Positions 34,001 to 45,362 of a DNA stretch of 64,000 nt are shown here, piece by piece. The DNA is from Tetraselmis striata (lineage: Eukaryota; Chlorophyta; Chlorodendrophyceae; Chlorodendrales; Chlorodendraceae): the NCBI GenBank assembly GCA_006384855.1, contig VCJN01000349.1, positions 1-64,000 of the forward strand, in the 5' to 3' direction. Numbering within the stretch: the stretch's first letter is position 1; each line of letters opens with the position of its first letter. The notes beneath the pieces are model-generated. The model searched no databases and was not told the origin of the DNA. It saw only the letters and a list, made by a program, of their open reading frames with translations. Both the position numbers and the translations under genes were made by a program.

Positions 34001-37000
34001 CGCGGCTGCGAGATCAACACCGAGCAGCCAGGGCGATACACGGTGGGTGGCTGCCACCCATGCTGTCGGGTCTTCGCTGATGCATGGCATCTGTTGGCCG
34101 GGAGTTCCGCCGCTGAATGTGTGCGTAGATTTATGGATTTTGTCGCAACCGCCGCAGGTCACTTATGAGGTGTCCGACTCGGCTGGGCTGACCGCCAAGG
34201 TACAGCGTACTGTTCTGGTGCAGCCGCGGTGCCCCATGGGCGACCGTGTCTGCCTGTCTGGCACAGAGTGCAGCGTGAACGGAGTCTGCCTGGAGGACCT
34301 TGCATCCAGCGCCACAGGGCAGTCGGGGAGCACCTCGCCGCCATTGCTGCGTTTGAACGGACCGCGCTATGCAAGCGTGCGGCAGTACTCGCCCTACCTG
34401 GCCTGCTCCAACGTCAGCCGGCTCGGCACTGTCGAGGGTGAGCTGCCGTGCATGGCTGACACGCTGATAACGGCATTCACGTGCTTGGAATGCCCTTGAT
34501 GTGACTTGGCATGTTGTGCTCTGCTTGGCAGCTGCAGCACAGGAGAGCCAGCTGGGCCAAGAGGAGTTGGCAGCCGCGGAGGAGCAGTGCGACGCGGGCG
34601 TGCAGGCCAAGAGCTCCATCACAGGGGAGGACCTCACCCTGGCAGTGTACAGCTGCCCGCCAGCTCACTGCGAGGCTTTCAGCTGCGCGGGCTACGAACT
34701 GGCATCGAAGGGCGTCCAAGGGTGTCTGAATACCTCCGCCCCGGTGGGCACCATCTTCGAGCTGGAGTTTGTCGTGCTGGACCCTGCTGTCACACCCCCG
34801 GTTTCCAGCCGTGTGATCCGCACGGTCACCATCCTACCGCCCTGCCAGCAGGGCTTCTCATACTGCAGGTGTGTATCGCCCAGACGTTTTTTAGGGTTTA
34901 TGCGGCGCCCTTGCTTGCCTGCCGTATGCACCCGCTGAATGCACACACAGACCCGTCTTTCATGTAGCGAATTCCCGAGCGGAGGCCTCCCACAATACTT
35001 ACGGAGTGGCCGTGCTCTTCCACCACAGTGATCTGCGCGTGTGCAGCCCCGTGCCGTGCGATGAGTTCGCGCTCATTCTGGAAGAGAACGGCAACGCCAC
35101 CAGCGCCGGCCTCGGCCTCGGGCCCCAGCTGCCAGTCATCGAGATGCTGGGCCCAGAGGAGCTGCGACTCCCGTACCGTCAGCCGCTGCCATTTTCGCTG
35201 CTGGGCTGCCCTAGCCAGGATGACACCAGCGCCTGCGGTGCCATCGCCGTTGACCCGGCCAGCGGCGCTGACCTCACCGGTGCCATCCGGTGCGACACTG
35301 CGTGCCGCGGCCTTGCATTTCGGCCTGCCTTTGCATGCATGCGGTGTCATGAGTATTTAATCGCTTTCCCCTCGCTCTCATGCCACTCCAGTTGACAATG
35401 CGCTGGCTGCTTTCGCGCCGCAGGGTGTCCGAGCTCGACTGTCCGCTGGAGACTGGATCGACCGGATTCTGCCGCTGCGATCCCACAGCGCTCGCTGTGG
35501 GTGGCTGCGTGCCGGGCAATTATCGCTACCGCTACTCTGTTGCCAATGCCGCTGGAGTGGCCGGGAACCCGCAGGTAGCCTAGAAGCCGCCACCTGCCTT
35601 GCACGCTAGGGATTGTTTGTAGCATACTGGCGGAAGCTAACAGTACTTGACCTGCGGTGCCGCGCAGTTTCGCACCATCCGCGTTGAGCAGCAAGCGGAG
35701 GCTGTCTCCCTCATCGAAATGGAGGTCACACTGGAGGACACCACCGCTGGGGAAGCCGAGAGCCTCGCTGCTGTCAATGCCTACATCCGCGAGTTCATCC
35801 CGCAGCTGGCAGCGAGCCTCTTTTCTGGCGTCGATGGCACCACATTGGGCGAAGTGTCAGCAGAGGTGGTGGAGGTGCAGCAGGGGAGTGCCCCCGGAAG
35901 GTACAGCCCCCGCTGGCCGGCCTTGATTCCTGACATGGTGAAGATTTGCTTCCTCATGTATGTCCCCTGGCTGCGGCTTGGTTGAGGCTGAGGCTTGGTG
36001 TTATTTTGCCGGCAGCTACATTGCGGAGGTGTCTGTCAGGGTGGGAGCTGGAACCACCCAGTTCCAGCCGTACATGCCGGCGGGGAGCCAGAGTGTTCAG
36101 CGGCGGCGCGCCTTGCTGCAAGAGGAGCCAGAGTCCCCGGAGAAGCAGCTGCTTGCCAAGCTGACTGCGGCACTGGAGGGCTTTGGATGCCGCGAGGACT
36201 GCCCTAGCCTCGAGCAGGACATGGCGGATGCTGGGGGCAACACCACCGCCAGCGGCCTGGGGCCGCGCGTCAATGGAATCCTCGTGATAGACACTCAGAC
36301 GACACCCACCACCCCGCCTGTGACTGCCGAAACCGCTGCGGCTGCATTCCTTCAGGTGGGAACTTGCTTCTCGCCATGGTCGACTTGCAGCTAATGTACC
36401 TTCGATCATGCTGACTGTGTGTCTTCGTGCAGGAAATCCTTGTGACCGTGAACGCAGAGATGGCCACCGCACTCAGCAGCTTCGGATCGCTCACTGATGA
36501 GGACGCCCCCCAAAACATCAACGGGATGCTCGATTCGGTGCGCGGCTACCGCGGGGCTCGCTAGTGCATGTGCCCCTGTCGCGTAGCTCCCCGGCTGACC
36601 ATGGTGCACAGTTGCTGTGCTGACTGGTGTGTTGCCAAACACGTAGCAATCCGCGACTGCGGAGCTCTTTCCAGTCCATAATCAACCAAGTGGGTGCCGG
36701 CCAGTCGCGGATGTATGCGCTCACCTCCATTGCGGACAAACAAGCAAGGGACGAGGTAGGCGCCATGTGGCAGGCCCCTCACCGCACCCAATCTACGGTG
36801 CAGTGTCAGGCATGCTGTGATTCTGTTCCCAGTCCAGCCAATTCTGAGAAATGTGGGTGGTGGGGTGTGCTCGTTGTCGCGGCGGTAGATTGCGGCACAA
36901 ATTCAGCAGCTCCAGGCGGTGAAGGACCTCGAGAGGGCGGCCGAGAAGCGCACGGACCTCATTCAGGTAACACTTAGGGATTGCTGTCATCGCGTGAAAT

Positions 37001-39595
37001 GTGCCATCAATGCCGCGTCCACCTGATGCTCCGTAGAGACCACTGGTTAGACAGCTAGGGTCTGACAACATCGGTGTGGGCTGTCGCTGGCGCGTAGGGC
37101 TTGAGCCAGGCGTTTGAGCTTGCGGCACAGACATTCTTGGAGAGCCAGCAGGACGACATGGCCCGCATGCTGGCCGCGCTCTCCCAGCCGCCGGTCAACG
37201 AGAGCGAAATTGCCGTCGCGTGTGGCGCTGCCTCCAGGTATCCAGCCAACCGCCAGCCACGCCCTGCGCTCCCTTGCCGCGCACCTGTGCTCTGCTTACA
37301 TGCGAGAGGGGCCACACGCCGCTCTTGAGCTTGTGTGGGGCTGATTGCGGCCATCTTGCTTGTGTTGTGTGCGCCTTGGCCCCGCCAGCGACCGAGTCTT
37401 CTCCTTCTCGACAAGTGCTCAGCCTTCCCAGCGAGTCAGGCGCAATACGCCATTCGTCAGCCGCTACGTGGGCAACGGTAACCGCATGATTGGCGGCGTG
37501 CTGATCACCCAGGCGCGGCGGGGCAAGGGGCAGGCCTCGCGGGAGCCGTTTGGTTCCGGTGCGCCCGCCCCGATCTGGCCAGCCCGCCAGCCATCTATGC
37601 GTCCCAAGCCCCCAGCCTGAACTGACACCAAGACATCGATGCCCAGACCCCGTGTTCCTGCCGCAGTCTGGGCTTTACAATGAGCGCGTGGCGCGCCGTG
37701 CTGCGGAGTACTACAACATGAGCAGCAACAGGCCGTCGGGGGTGCCGCCCGGGTTCTTCCCCACGGGCAACTCGTCCCTCTTCCACGTCTACCTGGATGC
37801 CAACCTGAATCAAGAGTAGGACGCCCGCCAGCTGGGTCACCCCCCGCCTGCGCACCACCACATATGACATGGCCTGAGCGAGATTGTTTGCTGCTCCGCA
37901 GGCGCGTGGCGGAGCTCGTGCAGTATATGCGAGACGGCGTTTTCGTCGACTCGCAGACCGAGAGCGTGACGCTCAACGTGGTGTTGTACAACAGAGTGGC
38001 GGGCATGGCTGGCGTGGCCCGGGTGGAGCTGACCCGGCAGCCTGCGGGTGGTATTGCTGTGGATGCGGAGTCCGACTTGACACCATATGTGGCGCACCAG
38101 TACACCCAGGGCAGCACCGGTACGCGCCTGCGCCTGTACTTGTCCGGCCTTTCCCGTTCGGATGATGTATCCATTCGGAACTGCGGAATGAAGCTGCCTG
38201 GGATCCCCTGCTGTTAACCCGTCTTGTCCATTGTGCACGACGTGCTGGTCCAGCCAGCGCCTGTCATTGAATCGGAGGAATAAAAGGCCGCCGCCGGAGC
38301 ATGCCTGCCCGCGTGTCCCGAGTAGTCATTCACAGTTGCGCTTGCCCGCTGACAATGTCGCCGCGCCGCATGGCTTGTCTGCCGCAGGTGCGGTACAGCT
38401 GCTGGTCGACATACTGCTCACCATGTGCGTCGTGGTTTCCCTGGCGATGCTGGTGGTGAAGGTGCTCTCCGTCGGCTTCAAGACATGGATACGCCGTGCG
38501 TGGATGGACCTTGATGTGCTGATTGTGCTGCTCCAGATCGCAGCCATCGTCATTTTCTGGGTGTATGTCTACGGCCCGGACTCCTCCGTTGTGGCAGGTC
38601 TCAAGCTGTCGTACTCCTTCTACGACTCGGCGGTGCTCGCGCCGGCGCGCTTCCTGCTGCCGTCCAAGCAAGGCGGCGGCGGGCTGCCCGGCATGCCGGG
38701 TCGCTGGCAGCTGCCTGATGATCTGAGCGACACCGAGGCCTACCTGGAGCTGCTGTCCAGCCTGGAGCACCAGTACACGCTGCTGACGGCGTACTCGCTC
38801 CTGCAGGTGTCCGCCATCGCCTTTGCTGGCCTGCGCGGCCTGCTGGCGACCATGCCCATCCCGCGGCTTGGCGTCACCATGCGCAGCCTGCAGCGCGCCC
38901 TGCCAGAGCTGCTGTACTTCCTGGTCATCGCCTTTGCCTGCTCCCTGAGCTACATGGTGCTCGGCAGCCTCGCGTTTGGGTGGCGCATTGAGAAGTTCAA
39001 CAGCCTGGGTAGCTCCCTGTCGCTTCTGTGGGAGTTTCAGCTCGCTGCGAGCTGGGAGGACGTGCTGTACGAGCTGTTCGACCCCGTGGTCGCCCGCACG
39101 CCAGCGGAGACGGCACTCCTGTGGCTGTTCTTCCTCACCGTGCCGCTGTTCTTCCTGCTCATCCTGTTTAACTTCCTGAAGGGTATCCTGCTTGAGAGCT
39201 TCAGGGCCGAGAAGGGCACCGCGCTGGATGGCGAGGAGAGCCAGGACTTTCTCCAGCGCCTGCGTCTCATCTTTCTCTCTGGCCTGTCACCCGACGAGTC
39301 ACGCATCCTCATCGAGGTTCTCCAGCAGGTGGAGGAGGCCTTCGCCAAGCACAACCCAGGCATTGCCGATGTCACCCCGCCGGCGTCCAGTGAAGGAGGT
39401 GACCCAGAGGAGGATCTTCTGCGCAAGGAAGTGCGCGCCGCCTTGCTGGACCGCCCCGAGGCTTCGACCAAGCTGCTGTCTGGGATGGTGCGGGACCTGC
39501 CGGTGGACAAGCTGGAGGAGCTCATCATGGACCGACTGCCGATCGCCCGGCACGAGAAGCAGCACTTCCTGGCCACCCGCATTGACCCCAAGTGA
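25085..39595 (+). CDS. Giant polycystin-2-like TRPP cation channel, about 27 exons, ~3,500 aa
   Basis: A polycystin-type channel of about 3,505 residues in my exon model. Exon 1 (25,085-25,147) gives [20 protein letters not shown]; exon 2 (25,299-25,421) gives transmembrane segment S1 ([20 protein letters not shown]). A huge extracellular part follows: a Cys-containing section (exon 3, 26,378-26,814: [13 protein letters not shown]), small exons to 28,597, one 4.3-kb exon (28,719-32,981) with duplicated modules and Pro/Thr- and Gly-rich linkers, then several Ig-like/DUF5011-type repeats (33,105-34,437) each followed by a short Cys cluster. The polycystin TOP domain is at 37,389-38,119 ([36 protein letters not shown]). 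The last exon (38,388-39,595) encodes S2-S6 with pore helix ([17 protein letters not shown]), S6 ([20 protein letters not shown]) and an acidic cytoplasmic tail. All phases fit GT-AG joins; exon 26-27 and exon 16 edges are least sure. Flagellar membrane location is inferred from the family. Confidence 0.85.
27199..27222. repeat. Poly-C run six bases after a 5' splice site
   Basis: 24 consecutive C residues directly follow the donor GTGCGT of the intron after exon 5 of the polycystin-like gene. Confidence 0.9.
29949..31690 (+). repeat. Two tandem ~270-residue modules in the polycystin-like gene
   Basis: Module A (about 29,949-30,760) starts [12 protein letters not shown], and module B (about 30,861-31,690) starts [12 protein letters not shown]. 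Both go on with FE(D/T)(D/R)LKT(K/F)(L/F)G, FLPPV(D/N)(L/V)Y, a CxGTI segment, RRR(R)xLL, and a closing FPxGTSV(S/A)(D/E)IA...F(S)V. Identity is moderate, so the duplication is old. No named domain is recognised. Confidence 0.75.
30763..30857 (+). repeat. Pro/Thr-rich linker (APTPxPT repeats) between modules
   Basis: Codons spell a run of [15 protein letters not shown]-type repeats separating the two modules, a mucin-like or extensin-like extended linker expected to be O-glycosylated. Confidence 0.8.
31690..32175 (+). repeat. Long Pro/Thr/Ala/Ser linker followed by a Gly-rich linker
   Basis: Positions 31,690-31,950 encode [15 protein letters not shown]-type repeats based on ~15-24 bp DNA units. 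After a short acidic and arginine-rich stretch, 32,060-32,170 encode [10 protein letters not shown] repeats. Confidence 0.85.
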
Positions 39596-39846
39596 GGACA
39601 CTAGCCGCTCATCCTCACTGGCCAATCTGACATTGTCTGACCAGCGCCTTTCGCTGTGGAGCGTCTGCGTTCTGCATGTCTGGCGCTAGCTGGCACAACA
39701 TATTATTAGCACATTCAGGTGCTGTGCTTATCCACGCATTCCGCGAGCAGCCACTGACCGGGCGGGGCTCTAACCACCGTGTTTCCAGGCCCCGGAGCAA
39801 GAGCATGTTTGGGGAGCGGTGCTGCCCGGCGGGCCGGTTGGCCCGC

Positions 39847-39851
39847 TGTAA
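39847..39851 (+). terminator. Candidate polyadenylation signal TGTAA
   Basis: TGTAA, the usual poly(A) signal of chlorophyte nuclear genes, lies about 250 bases after the polycystin-like stop codon. The word is short and can occur by chance. Confidence 0.35.
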
Positions 39852-40562
39852 ATATCATGAGTATGTGTCATGGAAGAAGTTGTGGCACTGTGGGTGTAAG
39901 CACGGCCCACATCTTGGCACTACCACTGATCAAACACCAGTATGCATCACTCGGTTTCTGTACACGTGCGCTGCAGATTGATGAAGGTGGAGCAGACGGC
40001 CCTGGGTGGTTCTGTAATGAATACGGGCAACTGCGGGTGTATGTTTCTGCACATTCGGCCGCTCAAATACTGCAGGTGCCAGTATGGCAGGGTGCGAGTA
40101 CTTTGGTAGGATATCGTCCAGAAATACCACATCCTAGCTGAGAAGAATGCTCTGAGAAGAAAGTTTTTAATGGGAATTGGCAATGCTTCACCTACTACCC
40201 GCCCACACATACATCTTGCCGTACGATCACAAACGGTCCGCGGATTAATAACGTTCGTGACCCCCCCGCCGCCCCCCCTGCTAAGAGGAAATAACCATTA
40301 AACGGATAATTAATCAGAATATAGCACACTTACATCACGAATATACCGACGCGAAGGTGCAAAATAAGTCATTAGTTTTTGGCCCCACGAACCGTATTCA
40401 ATTTTACGATACACCTTCTATTATAACGAACCTGCAGAGGTGTCCAATAATATCAACCAAGAAACGGATGCTGTGCTGTTCAGTTGTTGTAGCATCGTGT
40501 GCAGGCTTCACAGATAGTATGCCAGAAATATTTGATGCCTGGTGTTAGGCCGTAGTATATAC

Positions 40563-40567
40563 TTACA
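40563..40567 (-). terminator. Candidate polyadenylation signal TGTAA (minus strand)
   Basis: TTACA on the plus strand, so TGTAA on the minus strand, about 240 bases after the stop of the unknown gene at 40,809. Confidence 0.3.
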
Positions 40568-40808
40568 GTGACGAATTGACATGGTGCTTGTCCTGCTGGA
40601 GCATGTATTCACTTATTGCAACGGACAGGCGTTGTTGGGCATGCATGGGGGTCAAGACGCTGGATGGGCCCACGGGGGCAGCAGTTGCTGTTCAGCGGAT
40701 ACCGCTCTGCTGCCGATGGCTATCACAAACATAACTAGGGGCGATGGTCCCACATGCACAGCATCGCGCGCAGAAGCCGTGCATGCGACGCCCTGCATCT
40801 TTCCGACA

Positions 40809-41974
40809 TTACGCCTGCCCGGTGTTGGCAGGAAGAAAGGTCTCAGGATCCGCCAGCCTGACATTGTGGTGATTGTACACGCAGCTGTGAGTGATCGTGC
40901 CGCTGGAGTTGATGCCGTCCTTGCACGAGTCTTTCACCAGCCGGTGAAGGGCCCTGCCACACCGGGCTGCATCTGTTAGAGAGAGAGGCACCCGAATTTC
41001 GAGGGGACAGAAGCAAAATGCCTGGTGGTGGAGGGTGTGGCCATAGAGGTGATAATTGCAATGGAGGGGGTGAGCAGGGGGTAGAGGGAGAACGGAGGCT
41101 TTCTGCCATACATGATTACAGCAATGGGGGTGGCGGGACCTAATGCTCTCGGCCACCACGATTCGCGTCTCCCCGCCGCCAATCTCCAGCTCTGCGTTGG
41201 TCTTGGCTAGCAGCTGCCGCCAAAGGTCGTATAGGCTGTTAACCAGCGTCACTCCGTGCGCGGTGTCCTCCGTGTCGAGCATCCAGTGGTCGTTGCTGCG
41301 GAAGTTGATGGTGATGGCCATGCAGACGTTGAAGGCCTGCGGGTGAACCAACGCCCAGTGCTCAGATGGTATTGCTAGTCATGGTGATGATAACCACCTC
41401 AGGGCCTCTATCCCAGCAAAGCGGGTGGCATTCTTCCTACTTTATTTTTACAGATTGTAGGAGGCCTCCCTTATCGCCCCAATTGCTTATTTATGGCCGC
41501 AGTGTATCGCTCAGCAGGATAACACCCGCCCGCCCCCCTCTCTGGTTCGCCTGCCGCTGACCTGATCCCCTTGGCGCGGGGAGGACGCACATGGGAGAAC
41601 CTGGACTCATCGAAAGCTCCCTTTGCCTCCTCTAGAGATACGTCGAAGCACTCCCAGAAGATAGGCGTGTGCCGCGTGTCGAGCATCCGGAAGCAGCTGC
41701 CGCCCTCCGGGTCGGGCTCCTCTTCGGTGCCGTCGTAGTCGACCCACAGCGTCTCCTCCAACTCCTCGTACAGCTCCTCGTTGCCCCCAATCTCGCCCAC
41801 GCGGAACCCCAGGTGGTTCACGCAGTTGACGGTCTTCTGGGTGAAGTGTGCAGTGTACACCTGCCCGCCGCCCTGCCCGCCATCGTCCGGCTCGTCCTCC
41901 GAGTCGAACTCCTCCTCCTCGCTGTCCTCCTCCGCGAAGGAAAATCGCATCTCATGAAATTTGGGCGGCGCCAT
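40809..41974 (-). CDS. Unknown 241-residue acidic protein, three exons
   Basis: Exon 1 (41,974-41,591) starts MAPPKFHEMRFSFAEEDSEE, an acidic disordered head, followed by VYTAHFTQKTVNCVNHLGFR, an acidic YEELEETLWVDYDGTEEE segment and TPIFWECFDVSLEEAKGAFD. Exon 2 (41,336-41,140) gives AFNVCMAITINFRSNDHWML, TLVNSLYDLWRQLLAKTNAE and GGGETRIVVAESI. Exon 3 (40,953-40,809) gives LHRLVKDSCKDG...HHNVRLADPETF and ends NTGQA. Donors GTGCGT and GTCCCG with CAG acceptors keep phase, total 726 nt with stop. The frame extends upstream of 41,974 without another ATG. I do not recognise the family. The pattern of well-formed helices and strands after an acidic head argues for a real soluble cytosolic or nuclear protein. 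It is convergent with the polycystin-like gene. Confidence 0.6.
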
Positions 41975-42149
41975 GACGTTGTCACTCCTTCGCGCTGCTC
42001 TGCACCCTAATGGATCATGGGCGCCCGGGCGCTGCTCTTTCTCCGGTGGCTGGCTCCATGCAAACAGTGCGGCGGCACGTGGGCGAGGTCGCGAGAGCGT
42101 GCTCAACAATAATCTGTGGAACGGCGGATCGGCGTGATGCTTGAGATAG

Positions 42150-43589
42150 TTGCTATCAAGCTCGATTAGGGTTCCGATCGGACTTGGATGTCATCATCCG
42201 ATATTGTAGAGCAGCTTGTATACCAGTTTGATTCGGGCCGAGGACCACACAGAACTGTACGAGGTACTGTCCCAACACCCCTCCTGGTTCATCCGAGGAG
42301 AGGGAGAACCGGAAATTCTGGGTAGTGATCTGAGGACCTGAGCCATAGGAGCCACTATCATCCGTACTTGAGCCGTCATGTAGGAGAATCTTGGGAATTG
42401 ATGATTGCATCACCGGAAGCCACGAATCGGACTTACACCGGATATATATAGCGGAAGAAGACGAAGGCCCCCACCCGAGCAGTAGCGGTAGCTTTGCGTT
42501 GTTGGCGACCGTCGCCTCGAAGACATGACGCACGCTCATAATCCTTCATCAGGTCCCCGAAAATCGCAGAGCCCAAATGCTCAGCGGCAAGCTGAAAATG
42601 TTGGGCCCGCAGTACGTTTAGCACACCTTAGTCACCGTGCACACGCTTGATCTCATTAAGCCTCCGCGGGAAGGCTAGACGAAAGCGAAGCGACAGGTCG
42701 ATGGTCTCGGCGTGATTCCGAGCGCGCGCGAGGTAGGGAGTGAAGTCTTGATTAGCGGTAGGGATGCAAGGTACATGCTCGTCGAGGGCCACGAAAAGAG
42801 CCGCCATGTGGGCCCCGAAACACGCCACTCATCCAAAGGTACTCCTCCTAAGCCGGCAGACGCCGGTCATCGTGCTTGAGGTACTCGACGTTCGTACGGT
42901 CGTTACCCAAGGGAAAGACCCCATGTGCTCGGCTGACCGGTCGAACGCCCTCGTGACTCTGCACGTTGCAATAGTTGTGGCACTGCGAGGTAGTTGTCTT
43001 CGTCACTCGCGGATTTTGTTCCGACACGGCCGCTCTGGACTAGTTCTAGCAGGTCGGGGTGCACTGTTGCTTCCCCCTGAATGTCGGCTGTCCCGCGACG
43101 CGCTGCCTGAAACCATAGCCATGTGCTCCGTTTCCATCATAAGCACGATCACAAGCCGTCAATTGGGCCAACGCCGGTGTGAGCTCGTGAAGCAATGTAG
43201 ACATGGCCCGCACTTCTGTTGTGTGTAGCGATTCAAGCGTCGGCTCGGCGACGGGTTCTTCTCCATTTGGCATGGTGACGTACGGACGTATGTACATGAT
43301 GAGAATTTCACACACGAATATGGTGAGCCGGGTGTGGTCTTGAAACAACATGTGAACATGTCATCTTGCTCACAACAGGTTACGACACAGTTAATCGCCG
43401 CGTGTAACGCAGCGAAACGGAAGAGGGAATGTTAGCTGTTGCGGCTGCTTTTATGTCTACTCGTGAGGCACCTAAAAGGGCGCAGCGACAGGTGACATAG
43501 TAACCCGTACCACGTAGCAGTAACGGTAGCCGGAATAAAAGCGGTTAGGAAAGGAGGAAACCCCATAAACGAGTTTAGATCATACACTG
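42150..43589 (-). mobile_element. LTR-retroelement fossil: terminal repeat plus gag-like region
   Basis: On the minus strand the terminal repeat starts TGATCTAAACTCGTTTATGG at 43,589 and shares its blocks with the copies at 7,609, 12,590 and 51,905. A gag-like start with GEEPVAEPTLESL and LAQLTACDRAYDGNG follows from about 43,290. Coding-like pieces with no further match continue to about 42,156 (for example MAALFVALDEHVPC and PLLLGWGPSSSSA). No pol domain is visible. Broken, with several breaks; age moderate to old. Superfamily not resolved. Confidence 0.5.
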
Positions 43590-43759
43590 CCGATGTGATA
43601 CCGGAGTTACCGGTTGAGAGTCGCGATAATCATCAGCAATAATAATGACTCGTACTGGTACTTGGTACCGGTAGCAGTAATAACGTCCACACGACTCGAA
43701 AAAATGCCTTCGCCCGACTCTACCCCGTGCAACATGACTCCAGAGATGCAAAGTAGAAA

Positions 43760-44190
43760 GTATCTATGGATTTTGTTCCGACCCGGCCCCTCTGGGCTAG
43801 CTCTAGCAAGTCGGGGCGCTCTGCGGCTCCCCCGCTACCTGTCGGATGTCCCGCGACGCGCTACCTGGAACCAGACCCACGTACTCCGTCTCCGTCAACA
43901 ACACGGTCACGAGCCGTCAATTGAGCTGACACCGTTGCAAGCTCGCGCAACAATGTAGATTGGGCCTTCATGTCTTCTTGTAGCGATTCAAGCATCGGCT
44001 CAGCGACGGGTTCTTCTCCATCATGATGACATGATGACGCACGGACGTACGTATGAGAATTTCACACACGGGTGGTTAGCCGAGTGTGGTCATGAACAAC
44101 CTGAGGTGACCTTGCTCGCAACATGTTACGAGGCATTTAATCGTTGCGTGTAACACATCGAAACTGGAAGATGGCATGCTCGATTGTTAT
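43760..44190 (-). mobile_element. LTR-retroelement fossil: second, shorter gag-start fragment
   Basis: The segment repeats the gag-start block of the neighbouring fossil (minus-strand words GAGAAGAACCCGTCGCTGAG, TGTTGCGCGAGCTTGCAAC and the GTCCGTACG block) and the inner edge of its terminal repeat up to about 44,190. Broken. With the copies at 11,919-12,290 and 42,990-43,290 it makes at least three family members in this window. Confidence 0.5.
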
Positions 44191-44473
44191 GCTTGGCAAT
44201 TATCAATAATTCTCAATTCACATCCGAAGAGAGGCGCGGCGGCGCGGGTAGAAAGCGTTGCCGGGTCGAAGCAGGCGTTGATTACTGCACGATTGCGGGC
44301 CCAACTCGCCCCGCTGGCGGATTTTGTCCAAGGGCACGCATGTTGCCTTTGCGCCAGACGACGCCGCGCCCTTCCGTAAGGAGTGCGAGATCCACACGAG
44401 TCCTTCGGTGGGGGCTCGATTGACGCGGCCGACGGCCCGCTTGAGCCAGTCGCCCGTGGAGGCGTTTCACGTA
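44191..44473. other. No gene called; left flank of CACTA copy 2
   Basis: Coding-like sequence of unknown type, probably retroelement debris. It ends at the GTA target duplication of the CACTA element. Confidence 0.35.
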
Positions 44474-45063
44474 CACTGTGAGATTCAGATGTGACGCAAG
44501 TGTGCCCTACTGGTGACGAACGACGACATACGGGGACGATACGGGACGGACGAGGGACGTGGATTTCATACCGAGTAGCGACGACTATCGCGCGCGACCT
44601 GTAAAGTACTATATGAATTTCTCGTTTCCATAATTTCATCAAATTGATATGCGCACGCGGGCTCGCGTGTCGCCCGCCGACGCGGAGTACCCGGGCTAAG
44701 TACAGGCGGCTGCACGTACTCGCTACACATCGCTGCACATCGCTGACCCCGCGGTGTGCGGCGATGTGCGGCACGACGGGCGGAGGTGTGGGCGGTACGG
44801 TGGTGGTACGGTAGGTGATAGGCGGTAGGTGGTGTTCGTAGGTGCGCGTTCTAATGCAGCCGCCCTAACTGCTGATGATTGTGTAACGCCCCAGCACGCA
44901 CATGAAGTACGGGGTCGCCTGGCGGTCACCGCCGCTCACCGCTGAACCAAGCGCGGACAGCCGCGCACTTGCATTTGTGCTCCCTGCCGGTGGTGGGCTA
45001 CATCCACCCCAACTCTCAACCCCCCCCCCCCCCCCCCCCCCCGGCGCGCGCGCGGCAGCAGGC

Positions 45064-45312
45064 ATGCCGGGAGAGGGATGGATGTCGAGTGTGTCGAAGA
45101 ATGGCGTGTACACATGCAAGCACTGCCACGGCATCGTGACGGGCAGTAGTGAAAGGACGGCGCGAGAGCGGCACTTCCGGAAATACCCGAACTGTAGCCA
45201 CTCGTTGAAGCGTGCGGCTAAGTTGCACCGCATGGCCGCCTTATTACAAGCAGCAGCCGCAGGGCGGCAGCAGCAGCAGCAGCAGCAACGGCAGGGGCGG
45301 CAGCAAGAGTAG
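45064..45312 (+). CDS. BED-like zinc-finger frame of CACTA copy 2
   Basis: Counterpart of 13,844-14,077: MPGEGWMSSVSKNGVY, TCKHCHG, HFRKYPNC, then a longer Gln tract from expanded CAG/CAA codons. The Gln tract length differs by several codons between copies, the finger by none. Confidence 0.5.
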   Translation: MPGEGWMSSVSKNGVYTCKHCHGIVTGSSERTARERHFRKYPNCSHSLKRAAKLHRMAALLQAAAAGRQQQQQQQRQGRQQE

Positions 45313-45362
45313 CTGCAGCCGTCGGAAACGGCCCGCCGGCGCCGGTCTCGGAGGACGATGTG

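Larger units (their letters stand above)
39596..40808. other. Intergenic; 3' flanks of two convergent genes
   Basis: No further gene supported. The stretch 40,200-40,560 is AT-rich with small frames only. C-rich run at 40,261-40,279. Confidence 0.45.

Noticed and set aside
38231-39595. A stand-alone short polycystin channel starting at 38,231
   Set aside because: The first ~50 codons lie in a probable intron and have no channel-like sequence. The S1 and TOP parts needed for a polycystin are found upstream in phase.
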